A DNA stretch of 64,000 nt. It comes from Paucibacter sp. PLA-PC-4 (lineage in GTDB: Bacteria > Pseudomonadota > Gammaproteobacteria > Burkholderiales > Burkholderiaceae_C). A program made the position numbers and the translations under genes. The notes under the pieces are model-generated. The model was given only the letters and a program-made list of their open reading frames with translations. It was not told where the DNA came from and ran no database searches. Shown piece after piece: positions 62,002 to 64,000 of this stretch. The stretch is taken from NCBI RefSeq assembly GCF_026241155.1, contig NZ_JAPFGP010000009.1:124001-188000 (forward strand), read 5' to 3'. Positions within the stretch are counted from its first letter, which is position 1. The number at the start of each line of letters is the position of its first letter.

Positions 62002-64000
<1,999 letters not shown>

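Overview
The window is GC-rich, densely packed chromosomal DNA. Gene content (ribF-ileS-lspA, MHS-family permease, YbaK/DUF1289/HCCA-isomerase operon, orphan periplasmic binding proteins, reductive pyrimidine catabolism by PreTA) points to a betaproteobacterium, most likely Burkholderiales near the Rubrivivax/Roseateles/Leptothrix group. That assignment is inferred from gene families, not from a marker-gene comparison. I saw no rRNA, tRNA, CRISPR array or insertion sequence.

Layout. 1-1.1 kb: 3' end of a hybrid histidine kinase. 1.1-6.8 kb: ribF, ileS and lspA, with a small membrane-protein gene on the other strand and a decayed secreted-protein gene between ileS and lspA. 6.8-15.2 kb: DUF2189 membrane protein, PAS histidine kinase, quinone oxidoreductase, DMT permease, then a minus-strand operon (DMT permease, atypical SDR, penicillin-acylase-like hydrolase). 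15.5-17.8 kb: two tandemly duplicated substrate-binding proteins with no permease nearby. 17.9-25.5 kb: a minus-strand iron-uptake operon (DUF4198, TonB receptor, DUF3649, TonB receptor, PepSY, DUF3325) behind a Fur-box-like site. 25.6-34 kb: nitronate monooxygenase, diguanylate cyclase, small hypothetical, AraC regulator with OsmC protein, methyltransferase, LysE exporter with divergent Lrp regulator, sensor kinase. 34-38.7 kb: MHS transporter with a small membrane protein, a translationally coupled three-gene operon, and a second diguanylate cyclase. 38.8-53 kb: two Crp/Fnr regulators around a fatty-acid-hydroxylase-like gene, a 2816-residue cyclic beta-1,2-glucan synthase with a tiny membrane-protein gene in front, an OmpA/DUF4398 lipoprotein pair, an aldo/keto reductase and a DUF6064 protein. 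53-58.4 kb: MocR-type regulator with LysE exporter, a PAP2 phosphatase carrying a C-terminal autotransporter-type repeat, and gene remnants. 58.4-64 kb: TetR regulator divergent from a reductive pyrimidine-degradation operon (preT, preA, NCS1 permease, dihydropyrimidinase, the last cut by the window end).

The most notable pattern is regulatory. A palindrome GTGCG-N4-CGCAC, with the GTG-N8-CAC spacing of a CRP site but different inner bases, occurs perfectly at three intergenic places and with one mismatch at two more. The sites lie in front of the two Crp/Fnr genes, the hydroxylase gene, one diguanylate cyclase, the OmpA/DUF4398 pair and a small hypothetical gene. This suggests an undescribed Crp-type regulon linking envelope proteins, c-di-GMP and possibly periplasmic glucan, controlled by one or both regulators encoded here.
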